DNA of 64,000 bases from Pseudomonas syringae CC1557 (GTDB taxonomy: Bacteria; Pseudomonadota; Gammaproteobacteria; Pseudomonadales; Pseudomonadaceae). The position numbers and the translations under genes were made by a program. Of the stretch, positions 50,036 through 58,734 are shown one piece after another. A model generated the notes under the pieces. The model was given only the letters and a program-made list of their open reading frames with translations, had not been told where the DNA came from and ran no database searches. Positions within the stretch are counted from its first letter, which is position 1, and every line of letters begins with the position of its first letter. Where the stretch lies: contig NZ_CP007014.1 in the NCBI RefSeq assembly GCF_000452705.1, positions 372,001 through 436,000 of the forward strand. The letters are read 5' to 3'.

Positions 50036-53000
50036 ATGTTGAAAGCATTACGAGCAGGCAAACTTGCTCAATCCCATGATGAACTGTACTCCGGTACACC
50101 TGAGTTCACGCCCAGCACTATTGCAATACGCGAGCATCGGGCTCGTGAACGGGCGGACCGTCTCATTGACCAATTCGTTGAGCGCTTCCCGGAAAAGGAT
50201 TATTTCCCTGAAGGTGGCGACAGTGCTTTGTTTGCCTTGCTGGTTCAGCTACCGCAATGGCCGACTGATCTGATTATCAGGGTTCAGAACGAAAACGCTG
50301 GAATACTTGCGCTGTATTTGAAAGGCAGCGACGAGAGCGCTGCCCGGCACACGATCGTGTTGACGCAAAGCGGTGACGACGCCTACATCGCCCCTCTTGG
50401 TGTTTCCATCTCCAGCGAAGAGTCACTGTTGCATCTGATTTTTAACCAGCTACCTGCCGGTTCCAGTCTCGGTATGGGTGGCAACTTCCCGGGCAGCGGT
50501 AGCTTGGCCGGTCGAATCGTGACTCTGCGTGAGCAGGTCGCAGGACTTGCACGAACGCAACGGCCGTTGTTCTTCGATGCCTTGCTGGCCGATGACTTCA
50601 CCTTCAAAAATCAGTCGCCAATCAGGCTGCCCAATCCGTTCCTGCCATTTTGGACGGGCGGCCAGGCTGAACTTCCCCCGGTTCTGGGCATGCTGCACGC
50701 GCTGAGTCCCGAAGTGCCTCTCGGCCGCCTGGAAGAACTGCTCGAGCAGGTGCAACTGTCAGAAGAGCATGAGGCAGACTTTCTGGAAAACGGCGTTTTG
50801 CCGGATTCGTTTGTCGAAGCAATGATCATTTCCTTGAATGAGTGGAGCCGTAGCCTGGCTATTGATGGCTTGTCACGGACCCGCGTCTTCAATGCATACA
50901 CAGATGATCTTGCGCGCAAGCTTGCCGGTGAACTGCTGACTGCTGAATTGCAGCGAGGGCTGGTGATCTTCGAGGCCAACAAGGAGGACTATGTGCCGAA
51001 CGATCCGGACGACACCGGTATCGTGTTACTGCATGACGGCTACGGCAATTACCGCGCTCGAGATACGAGCAATGGCGAGATCACTGAATTCAAGGAGGGC
51101 ACGGACAGTTTCTATCTGGCGATCAGTTCGCAATTGAAGGATGACGAACGCGCGCTGCTGGGTATGCAGTTCGAGCAGGATGTAACAGGTTTTCGCAGCT
51201 GCCTGACCCAGCGTGGGATTGATAAAAATCACGGCTGGTTCGACCCCCAGCAACCCACTGAAATCAACACCGAGTTATTGCCCGAGTGGTTTGCCAATGC
51301 ACCCGACGCCGATAAGTACGGTTGGAAAGCGGCGGTGCAGGGCTACAGCCGGGCATTGCTCGAAGCGCAGACGCCTGAGCTGCTTGATCCGGCCTTGCAC
51401 GGTCAGCCTGAGCGATTGCGAAAATATGCACGCGAGAAACTGCAAGAGCGAATCATGCTTGATCACGGGGTCATCGTGAATCCTGACCAAATCAGCGTTC
51501 ATACCTACAGCGTCGAGATTGATCCGGGCTTCGTAGTGGATATCGATTACGGTTACGTCGCCCCGACAGGGGGGATGCACATTACGAGACCCGGTCACGC
51601 AGCCTGACGAATTTATCTCTGGAAAACCTCACGTTTACCGACCTCAATTTCCTCCTCGCAAGCCAGGCATTCGACAGTCAGGGGCAGTTGGTCAGCTTTC
51701 TAAATGCCGGTTATCTGTTCGCAATGATTCGTGACTTGAACATCGGCGAGAGCTATTCGAGTTTCCTGAGGACTGTCCTGTCGACCGGCGCCTCCGGGCG
51801 ATGGCATCGAGAGCACTATGCGCACGTTATGCAGGCCCAGATGCGTCTGGATGCGATCGAAGCGAAAATGGCGGGTGACTTTTTGGGCGACGGCGGCCTT
51901 CCCGAGGATCTGGCCGACAGAGGCTACAAGTGGGTTACGGCGGCACTTGACCAACCGGTGGCAAGTGAAGATCGTCAGGTTGTAGAGGGGCATCGTATTC
52001 AGGTCAATCAGTTGCTCATTAATGACATTCCATTGGGCGGGATTCTGGTGTTCGGGGTGGAGTCGCGTTTCAGTGTGGCCACGTTAGTGTTTTTTACTCC
52101 GCAAGCACCTGACGGCATTTGCTTTCGGGAACTCAGCAACACGGAGGACCTAAGGACTCAGATACTGCTTGAGCCTGCTTTGCTGGATTATCTGATCAGC
52201 AGAGCTCATTTGGAATCCCGGGCAGCTATCAGGCATGTGTTGACGGCGGGTCGGAATACTCTGTCTATAGAATTACTGCCCTGCGCCGGCAATTTTCTCG
52301 AGGCTGTTTACGACTTTGAAGTCGAGCGCGTCATTTCTGCTGTCGATGAACAGACTGTAAGCACTTGGGAAGCCAACTGGGAGAGTGCCTGGGAAATCGC
52401 CAAGACCGTTGGCGACATCGCCCTTACGTTCGCGCCGTTCAGGATCAGACTGCCGATTGCTGCAATCCGCAGCTTCTACGCCATCTGGCAAGGCGTGGGA
52501 AAGGCCGCTGGCGACGAGCAGAGCGCCTCGCTGTATTTCGTTCAGGCTGCTTTGCTGCTGGCGGATGGGCTCATGCTGCCTAAAGGCAAGCAAGTCAAAT
52601 CCTCTGCAGCGACAACCGTTGGCCGCTCCGGGATTAACCCGAAAACGGCTGTTTCGAAAACACCGCAAGGGTTGAGTTTGCGTGACGACGGTTTTTACAA
52701 TGGCGTATATGAGAAGGTCCAGAAGGGCACGCCCATTCGCTTCTATGCGTTGCAACAGGGTAAAACCCATGCAGTCCGGTATGACGCCGATTTTGCTACC
52801 TGGCGACTGATTGATGCCCGGCGGCCTGATGCGTACTACCAAATGCCAATCCGCTTCGACCAGAAGGACGGCTGGGTGCAGTCTCCTGTGGGATTGCGCG
52901 GCGGCAAGAAAAACTCGAAGTCCAAGCAACCCGGTAACGATTCGGGGAGTGATACGAGTTCGCCGGCCAAGAGCAGTGGAAAAAAACTGTTCGAGCTGGA

Positions 53001-53259
53001 CATGAGCGGATTCTTCACAAGCAGCGCTTTCAAGAAAGCCCAGAAAAACATTCAGGATGATCTGACGTCTGCCGTCAATAAAGCCGTTCAAAGGTATCAG
53101 CTGGAAGGCAAGGGCAGCCTGCACTCATCGAAAAGCGGGCTTTACTCGCTGGACCTTCCCGGTGTCGGCAGGAGCACCGGGCGTGGCGCCTGGCGTTTGA
53201 TGTTCGAACCGCCTAAAGCCGGTATCTTGAAAGCCCACAGTATTATTGATCCTCATTGA
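50036..53259 (+). CDS. DUF6543 / dermonecrotic-toxin-like large protein, apparent frameshift
   Basis: Two open frames (50036-51607 and 51688-53259) join into one protein of about 1074 residues if one G is restored in the run of six at 51569-51574. The bridge then reads PTGGDAHYETRSRSLTNLSL with no stop. The first ATG has AAGGAA upstream. N-terminal text such as LPNPFLPFWTGGQAELPPVL and SYSSFLRTVLSTG with LDAIEAKMAGDF resembles the DUF6543 (dermonecrotic toxin) proteins of plant-associated Pseudomonas; this is from memory. A Ser/Lys-rich linker near 52900-52980 precedes a C-terminal module of about 90 residues. No signal peptide, chaperone gene or Hrp box was seen. Toxin activity is inferred. 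Confidence 0.55.
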
Positions 53260-53260
53260 C

Positions 53261-53282
53261 AAGGCCTCAGACGGGGCCTTTT
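53261..53282 (+). terminator. Terminator after the toxin-like gene
   Basis: AAGGCCTC-AGAC-GGGGCCTT followed by TT, directly after the TGA at 53259. The eight-base-pair stem includes G-T pairs. Confidence 0.6.
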
Positions 53283-53340
53283 CGGAGTCATGCTGATCTG
53301 CCTTCAGCGGCGCATTAGCGTGACAAATCGCCCCGATAGA

Positions 53341-53370
53341 CAAAAGGCACGGCTCTCGCCGTGCCTTTTG
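53341..53370. terminator. Bidirectional terminator before hemE
   Basis: CAAAAGGCACGGC (53341-53353), loop TCTC, GCCGTGCCTTTTG (53358-53370): a perfect 13-base-pair stem with A and T arms, 46 bases before the hemE ATG. It insulates hemE from the inserted block. Confidence 0.75.
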
Positions 53371-53416
53371 CGTCGCGCTCTGAGAAAATGCGCGCACTTT
53401 TATTGCGGATGCCGAC

Positions 53417-54481
53417 ATGACTGCCCTGAAGAACGACCGTTTCCTTCGCGCTTTGCTCAAGCAACCCGTAGACGTCACACCGGTATGGATGATGCGTCAG
53501 GCTGGTCGTTACCTGCCTGAATACCGCGCCAGCCGCGCCAGTGCCGGGGACTTCATGAGCCTGTGCAAGAACCCGCAGTTCGCTTGTGAGGTCACGCTGC
53601 AGCCGCTCGATCGCTATCCGTTGGATGCGGCGATCCTGTTTTCCGACATCCTGACCATTCCCGATGCGATGGGCCTGGGCCTGTACTTCGAGACTGGCGA
53701 AGGCCCGCGTTTCAAGAAAACCGTCAGCACACTGGCCGATATTGAAGCGCTGCCAATCCCGGATGCCCAGCAAGACCTGGGCTACGTGATGGATGCAGTC
53801 AGCACCATTCGTCGTGAACTCAACGGCCGGGTGCCGCTGATCGGTTTCGCGGGCAGCCCGTGGACGCTGGCGACCTACATGGTCGAAGGCGGCTCCTCCA
53901 AGGACTTCCGCAAGTCCAAGGCCATGCTCTACGACAACCCGCAGGCCATGCACCTGCTGCTCGACAAGCTGGCCCAGTCGGTGACCTCGTACCTGAACGG
54001 CCAGATTCTGGCCGGTGCCCAGGCTGTACAGATTTTCGACAGTTGGGGCGGCAGCCTGTCTTCAGCGGCTTATCAGGAGTTCTCGCTGGCCTACATGCGC
54101 AAGATCGTCAGCGGCCTGATTCGCGAACAGGACGGCCGCAAGGTTCCGGTTATCGTCTTCACCAAAGGGGGCGGATTGTGGCTGGAAAGCATCGCTGACA
54201 TCGGTGCTGACACACTGGGCCTCGACTGGACCTGTGATATCGGTGAAGCGCGTCAGCGTGTCGGCAACAAGGTTTCGCTGCAAGGCAACATGGACCCGAC
54301 CGTGCTCTATGCCCGTCCGGAAGCCATCCGTAAGGAAGTCGCGCGCATCCTCGCCAGCTACGGCAGCGGCACTGGCCATGTCTTCAACCTCGGCCACGGC
54401 ATCACCCCTGAAGTCGATCCGGCCAATGCCGGTGCCTTCATCGAAGCGGTGCATGAGTTGTCGGCGCAGTATCATCAGTAA
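53417..54481 (+). CDS. hemE: Uroporphyrinogen decarboxylase
   Basis: Removes four carboxyl groups from uroporphyrinogen III in haem synthesis; 354 residues. The N-terminal signature [17 protein letters not shown] with the key Arg is intact, as are the substrate Asp in [14 protein letters not shown] and the [17 protein letters not shown] signature. The C-terminal [13 protein letters not shown] with its His is present. The start is ATG 53417. It normally follows gltD closely in pseudomonads; here about 3.9 kb separates them. Confidence 0.96.
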   Translation: MTALKNDRFLRALLKQPVDVTPVWMMRQAGRYLPEYRASRASAGDFMSLCKNPQFACEVTLQPLDRYPLDAAILFSDILTIPDAMGLGLYFETGEGPRFKKTVSTLADIEALPIPDAQQDLGYVMDAVSTIRRELNGRVPLIGFAGSPWTLATYMVEGGSSKDFRKSKAMLYDNPQAMHLLLDKLAQSVTSYLNGQILAGAQAVQIFDSWGGSLSSAAYQEFSLAYMRKIVSGLIREQDGRKVPVIVFTKGGGLWLESIADIGADTLGLDWTCDIGEARQRVGNKVSLQGNMDPTVLYARPEAIRKEVARILASYGSGTGHVFNLGHGITPEVDPANAGAFIEAVHELSAQYHQ

Positions 54482-54493
54482 CTGTTGAGATAA

Positions 54494-54556
54494 CGATGCG
54501 TCGATAGCTCAAGACGCATCTATCCTTGTCAGCGCCGACGGCTACGTCGGCGTTTT
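54494..54556. terminator. hemE terminators (two hairpins)
   Basis: GATGCGTC...GACGCATC (about 54494-54519) and CGCCGACG-GCTA-CGTCGGCG (54533-54552) followed by TTTT. The second is a good rho-independent terminator, and it overlaps the stop of the convergent D-aminoacylase gene at 54542. Confidence 0.7.
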
Positions 54557-56017
54557 GCCATCTGTAAAACCGTTCCTCAATGAACCGCTGCGCGGCAGGA
54601 ATCTGCCCTGGCGCTCGCCTTGTGGCTTGCCTTCGGCATAGCTCAAGTGGCCGTTCACCCAGACACCGTCAATGCCTTCCGCCGCTCGTTGGGGGGCTTT
54701 GAAATCCGCGACGTCACGCACTGTTTGCGGGTTAAACAGCACCAGATCCGCCCAATAGCCCTCGCGGATCAGGCCGCGTTCATGCAAGGCGAAGCGCGCT
54801 GCCGAAAGCCCGGTCATTTTGTGTACGGCGGTATGCAGCGCAAACAGGCCTTTGTCCCGACTGAAGTGGCCGAGTACCCGGGGGAACGCTCCCCACAAGC
54901 GCGGATGGGGAAACGGGTCTTCCGGAAGGCCATCGGAGCCGATCATCGACAGTGGGTGCGACATGATCCGCTCGACGTCGCCCTCATCCATGCCGTAATA
55001 CACCGCGCCTGCGGGTTGCAACTTGCGTGCAGCGTCCTGCAATGACAACCCCCAGTCGGCAGCAATGTCCTGTAGATCACGACCGCCCTTATCCGGGTGC
55101 GGCGTCGACCAGGTGATGGTAATGCGGAAAGCGTCGGTGACCTGTTTCAGGTCCAGCGTCGAAGAGCTGGCCGCATAGGGATAGCAGTCGCAGCCTACCG
55201 GATGGTCCTGCGCGGCTTTTTCCAGCGCCGCCAGCAGTTGCGGGCTGCGGCCCCAGTTACCTGCGCCCGCGCATTTCATGTGCGAAATCACCACCGGCGA
55301 GCGCGCATGACGGCCGATGTCGAATGCCTCTGCCATGGCCTCCAGCACGGGCTCGAACTCGCTGCGCAAGTGGGTGGTGTAGATTGCGCCAAACGCGGTG
55401 AGCTCTTCGGCCAATTGCTTGACCTCGCTGGTTTCGGCCGAGAACGCCGAGGCGTACGCCAAGCCAGTCGACAACCCCAGCGCCCCGGCTTCGAGGCTGT
55501 CGCGCAACTGTTCTCGCATCGCGTCGATTTCTTCCGGGCTGGCGCTACGCAACAGGTCATCCATGTGGTTGCTGCGCAATGCCGTGTGACCGATCAGGGC
55601 TGCCACGTTGACGGCAGGTCGGGCTTTATCCACGGCTGCGCGGTAGTCGGCGAAACGTGGATAGACAAACGCCGCCGCGTCGCCCAGCAGGTTCATCGGG
55701 TCGGGCGGGTTGCCGCTCAACGAGACCGGTGACGCGCTGATCCCGCAGTTGCCGACAATAACCGTGGTGACGCCCTGGCTGATCTTGGGCAGCATCTCGG
55801 GTTTGCGAATGACCACCGTGTCGTCATGGGTGTGTACGTCGATAAATCCGGGGGCCAGCACGCGACCCGCAGCATCCATCTCTTCCCGCGCACGGGCATC
55901 GGTCAGGCTGCCGATGCGCAGGATGCGTCCGTCGCTGATCGCCACGTCGGCGCGCACCCCTGGCGTATCACTGCCATCAATGACCAGTGCGTCGCGAATG
56001 ATCAGGTCATACAGCAT
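54542..56017 (-). CDS. N-acyl-D-amino-acid deacylase (D-aminoacylase)
   Basis: Zinc-dependent amidohydrolase of 491 residues that releases D-amino acids from N-acyl-D-amino acids. The beta-strand-1 metal motif is VHTHDD (His62 and His64), with Cys in VGNCGIS as metal bridge. Further motifs are VVISHMKCAG, IGSDGLPEDPFPHPR with the catalytic Asp, and the tail GYWADLVLFNPQTV. The start is ATG 56017, three bases after the RpiR gene. Last gene of a transporter-regulator-deacylase operon, suggesting use of an imported acylated D-amino acid, perhaps from peptidoglycan or lipopeptides. Confidence 0.85.
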   Translation of the reverse strand: MLYDLIIRDALVIDGSDTPGVRADVAISDGRILRIGSLTDARAREEMDAAGRVLAPGFIDVHTHDDTVVIRKPEMLPKISQGVTTVIVGNCGISASPVSLSGNPPDPMNLLGDAAAFVYPRFADYRAAVDKARPAVNVAALIGHTALRSNHMDDLLRSASPEEIDAMREQLRDSLEAGALGLSTGLAYASAFSAETSEVKQLAEELTAFGAIYTTHLRSEFEPVLEAMAEAFDIGRHARSPVVISHMKCAGAGNWGRSPQLLAALEKAAQDHPVGCDCYPYAASSSTLDLKQVTDAFRITITWSTPHPDKGGRDLQDIAADWGLSLQDAARKLQPAGAVYYGMDEGDVERIMSHPLSMIGSDGLPEDPFPHPRLWGAFPRVLGHFSRDKGLFALHTAVHKMTGLSAARFALHERGLIREGYWADLVLFNPQTVRDVADFKAPQRAAEGIDGVWVNGHLSYAEGKPQGERQGRFLPRSGSLRNGFTDGKTPT

Positions 56018-56020
56018 GGT

Positions 56021-56881
56021 TCAGTCTCCCAGTGGCAGGCCGTCTTCGCCGCCACGGTATTCATCCAGCGCGAGCTTGATCCGGCGCAGCCGTTCCTGAT
56101 TGTCTTCAGGGTTCAACAACGCCAGTTCAGTGGCCAGCACATCAATAGTCAGCAGCATGCCGTAACGTGCTGCCGTGGGTTTGTAGATGAAATTGGTTTC
56201 AGCAATTTGCAGCGGCAACACCACCTCGGCCAGTTGCGCCAGCGGTGAGTCGGGCAAGGTTATAGCCAGCACGCGCGCGCCATAGCTGCGCGCCAGGGTT
56301 ACCGCGTCGAGCAGTTCTGGTGTACGGCCACTGAGCGAGCAGACAATCAAGCTGTGTCGCGGGCCAAGCGTGGCGGTAATCATGCGCATCATCACCGGGT
56401 CGCGGCAGGCGGCCACCGGAAAGCCCAGGCGCACCAGCCGGGTTTGCAGTTCCTCGCTGCACAGGCTGGAGCAACCGCCCATGCCGAACGCGTGAATCAT
56501 GCTCGCATCGGCGACACATGCCACGGCTGCCGCAAAGCGCGACGCATCAAACCCGGCAAGGTGTTGACGCAACGTTGCTTCGATGTCGCCGACAATCCGG
56601 GTGAAAAAGGCCGACTGTTCCGGAGCCTGTTCTGGCTTCAGAAAGCGGCTGCCGACCGCGCTGGCCTGCGCCAGTTGCAGCCGCAAGTCGCGCAAATCCC
56701 GGCAACCGATGCTGCGTGCGAAGCGCGACAACGTCGCGCTGCTGACCTCGGCACGGCTGGCCAGCTCATCCAGACTGGCACTTGCAGCAAAGGCAATATC
56801 GCTGAGCAACAGCCTGGCGATTCGGCCTTCTCCCGCGCTGAGTGACTCCTGACGGGCACGTATCTGGTACAGAATGTCCAC
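56021..56881 (-). CDS. MurR/RpiR family transcriptional regulator
   Basis: A 286-residue regulator. The N-terminal RpiR helix-turn-helix (about 1-77) includes SLDELASRAEVSSATLSRFARSIG. The SIS sugar-isomerase-like ligand domain (about 120-250) includes HAFGMGGCSSLCSEELQTRL and SLIVCSLSGRTPELLDAV. SIS domains bind phosphorylated sugars or related ligands in known members. The start ATG directly abuts the transporter stop. It probably controls its own operon, whose AT-rich leader carries GAAA/TTTC palindromes. Confidence 0.88.
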   Translation of the reverse strand: MDILYQIRARQESLSAGEGRIARLLLSDIAFAASASLDELASRAEVSSATLSRFARSIGCRDLRDLRLQLAQASAVGSRFLKPEQAPEQSAFFTRIVGDIEATLRQHLAGFDASRFAAAVACVADASMIHAFGMGGCSSLCSEELQTRLVRLGFPVAACRDPVMMRMITATLGPRHSLIVCSLSGRTPELLDAVTLARSYGARVLAITLPDSPLAQLAEVVLPLQIAETNFIYKPTAARYGMLLTIDVLATELALLNPEDNQERLRRIKLALDEYRGGEDGLPLGD

Positions 56882-58231
56882 TCACAGTACCTGTGCCAAG
56901 CCCAGCGTCAAGGCAAAGGCGACGATGGAAATCAGCGTCTCAAGTACCGTCCAGGTCTTGAACGTTTGCGCTACGGTCATGTTGAAGTATTCCTTGATAA
57001 GCCAGAAACCGCCGTCGTTGACGTGGGAAAAGATCACTGAGCCTGCGCCCGTTGCCAGCACCAGTAACTCAGGGTGCGGATAGCCCAGTCCCATCGCGAC
57101 CGGTGCGACGACGCCTGATGCGGTGGTCATCGCCACCGTCGCCGAGCCCGTCGCAACGCGCATCAATGCCGCGAACAGCCAGCCCATCAGCAACGGCGAC
57201 AAATGAAAGTCCTGCGCCAGACCAACGATCTGGTTGGTCACGCCGCTGTCGATCAGGATGCGATTCAAACCGCCACCGGCACCGACCAGCAAGGTGATGC
57301 TGGCGGTCGGCGCGAGGCATTCATTGGTGAATTTCAGGATCGAGTCGCGATTGAAGCCCTGTGCTATGCCCAGCGTCCAGAAGCTCAGCAGCGTGGCCAG
57401 CAGCAGGGCGATCACCGAGTTGCCGATGAACAAAAGAAAGCTATTGAAGGAACTGCCTGGCGTGCTGATCAGGTTGGCCCAGCCGCCCAGTAACATCAGC
57501 ACCACCGGCAACAGAATGGTTGCCATGGCCCAGCCGAAGCTGGGCAGTTTTTGCCGTGGTTCGCGGTCGAGGAACTGCTTTGCCATCGGGTTTTCGGAGG
57601 GCAGATGGATGCGCGGCACAATGAACTTTGCATACACCGGGCCGGCAATGATGGCCGTGGGTATGCCGATCAGAATGGCGTAGAACAGGGTTTGCCCGAC
57701 CGAGGCCTGATACGCCTGAACAGCCAGCATCGCCGCAGGGTGCGGCGGCACCAGCGCGTGCACGACCGACAGACCGGCGACCATCGGCAAGCCGACCATC
57801 AGAATCGACACTCCGACACGGCGCGCTACGGTAAAGGCGATCGGCACCAGCAGGACGAAGCCCACCTCGAAAAACAGCGGCAAGCCCACCAGAAACGCAA
57901 TGCATACCATGGCCCAGTGCGCATTGCGTTCACCGAAGCGGTCAATCAGGGTGCGCGCCACCTGCTCGGCACCGCCGGACTCGGCCATCATCTTGCCGAG
58001 CATGGTGCCCAGTGCAACGACCAGCGCGATGTGCCCCAGTGTTTTGCCAACCCCTGCCTCATACGAGGCAACCACGCCAGTGGCTGGCATTCCGGCAACC
58101 AGCGCCAGACCGACCGAAACAAGCGTGATGACGATAAACGGATTGAGACGATAGCGTGCGATCAGCACGATCAAAGCAATGATTGCGACAGCGGCGTAGA
58201 CCAACAGCGACATACCGGGTGACGGCGACAT
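56882..58231 (-). CDS. GntP-family transporter
   Basis: Inner-membrane importer of the gluconate:proton symporter family, 449 residues and about 12-14 helices. Family stretches visible include GVGKTLGHIALVVALGTMLG, LVGLPLFFEVGFVLLVPI, VPPHPAAMLAVQA and FSHVNDGGFWLIKEYFN. I chose ATG 58231, with AAGGAA eight bases upstream, over an in-frame extension to 58276. First gene of the operon with the RpiR regulator and D-aminoacylase. The substrate is more likely an N-acyl-D-amino acid than gluconate, judged from the neighbours. Confidence 0.87.
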   Translation of the reverse strand: MSPSPGMSLLVYAAVAIIALIVLIARYRLNPFIVITLVSVGLALVAGMPATGVVASYEAGVGKTLGHIALVVALGTMLGKMMAESGGAEQVARTLIDRFGERNAHWAMVCIAFLVGLPLFFEVGFVLLVPIAFTVARRVGVSILMVGLPMVAGLSVVHALVPPHPAAMLAVQAYQASVGQTLFYAILIGIPTAIIAGPVYAKFIVPRIHLPSENPMAKQFLDREPRQKLPSFGWAMATILLPVVLMLLGGWANLISTPGSSFNSFLLFIGNSVIALLLATLLSFWTLGIAQGFNRDSILKFTNECLAPTASITLLVGAGGGLNRILIDSGVTNQIVGLAQDFHLSPLLMGWLFAALMRVATGSATVAMTTASGVVAPVAMGLGYPHPELLVLATGAGSVIFSHVNDGGFWLIKEYFNMTVAQTFKTWTVLETLISIVAFALTLGLAQVL

Positions 58232-58389
58232 AGCGACGGTTCCTTGCAGAGTAGAGGGGCGAGGACGCAACACCAACGGCTGAAGCCGTCAGCCTGGAGG
58301 CGACCCGTGAGTACTCGGCAGGGATGACGCAAGAAAAGGGAGCGGCAAGGTTTCAGGGCGATCACAGGTATTCATTGTTTTTATCTCTG

Positions 58390-58452
58390 TTTTCGTGATG
58401 AAAATAAATTACACGAAAATTAAATATAAACAAATATATGAAAATAATTTTC
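58390..58452 (-). promoter_or_regulatory. AT-rich control region with RpiR-type palindromes
   Basis: TTTTC-GTGAT-GAAAA (58390-58404), a CGAAAATTAAAT half-site, and the perfect palindrome GAAAAT-A-ATTTTC (58440-58452) lie in the most AT-rich stretch of the window, upstream of gntP. GAAA...TTTC dyads are common among RpiR-family sites. No -10 can be fixed with confidence. Confidence 0.45.
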
Positions 58453-58525
58453 TTCGTGGCATGCCGATGAACAACAGGAAAGTGCCCGTGCGCCGCCCCG
58501 TCCTGCATTTTTACGAGTGGACCTT

Positions 58526-58734
58526 TTACGACGCCAGCAATTGCTCCGCATAGCGGGCAACGACGTGGCCAAAGGCGATTGGATTGGCTGCTCCCGAGCG
58601 CAGTCTTTCTATGAGGTACGTCAGCTCGGCAGTACTGGCGCTGCTTATGAGTAGGTGGGCGTCCAGTCTTCGTTTGCGCTGTCTTTCCATTCGGTGAATG
58701 ACGCAGGCTCAGTTCCCTTGATTACGCGTCTCAT
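58526..58734 (-). pseudogene. PtuB-like HNH nuclease gene, internally deleted
   Basis: ATG at 58734 overlaps the ATPase stop (ATGA) and reads MRRVIKGTEPASFTEWKDSA then NEDWTPTYS before TAA at 58645. This is the N-terminus I expect of TIGR02646/PtuB-type HNH proteins. In a second frame the sequence continues about 35 residues, STAELTYLIERLRSGAANPI then AFGHVVARYAEQLLAS, ending at TAA 58526, which resembles a C-terminal helix pair. The HNH core (normally well over 100 residues) is absent, so this is a deletion remnant. Family assignment is from memory of the motif. Confidence 0.6.

Noticed and set aside
53290..53520. Plus-strand open frame after the toxin-like gene as a possible immunity gene
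   Set aside because: It overlaps the bidirectional terminator and the hemE start in another frame, is Arg- and Cys-rich, and has no ribosome site.
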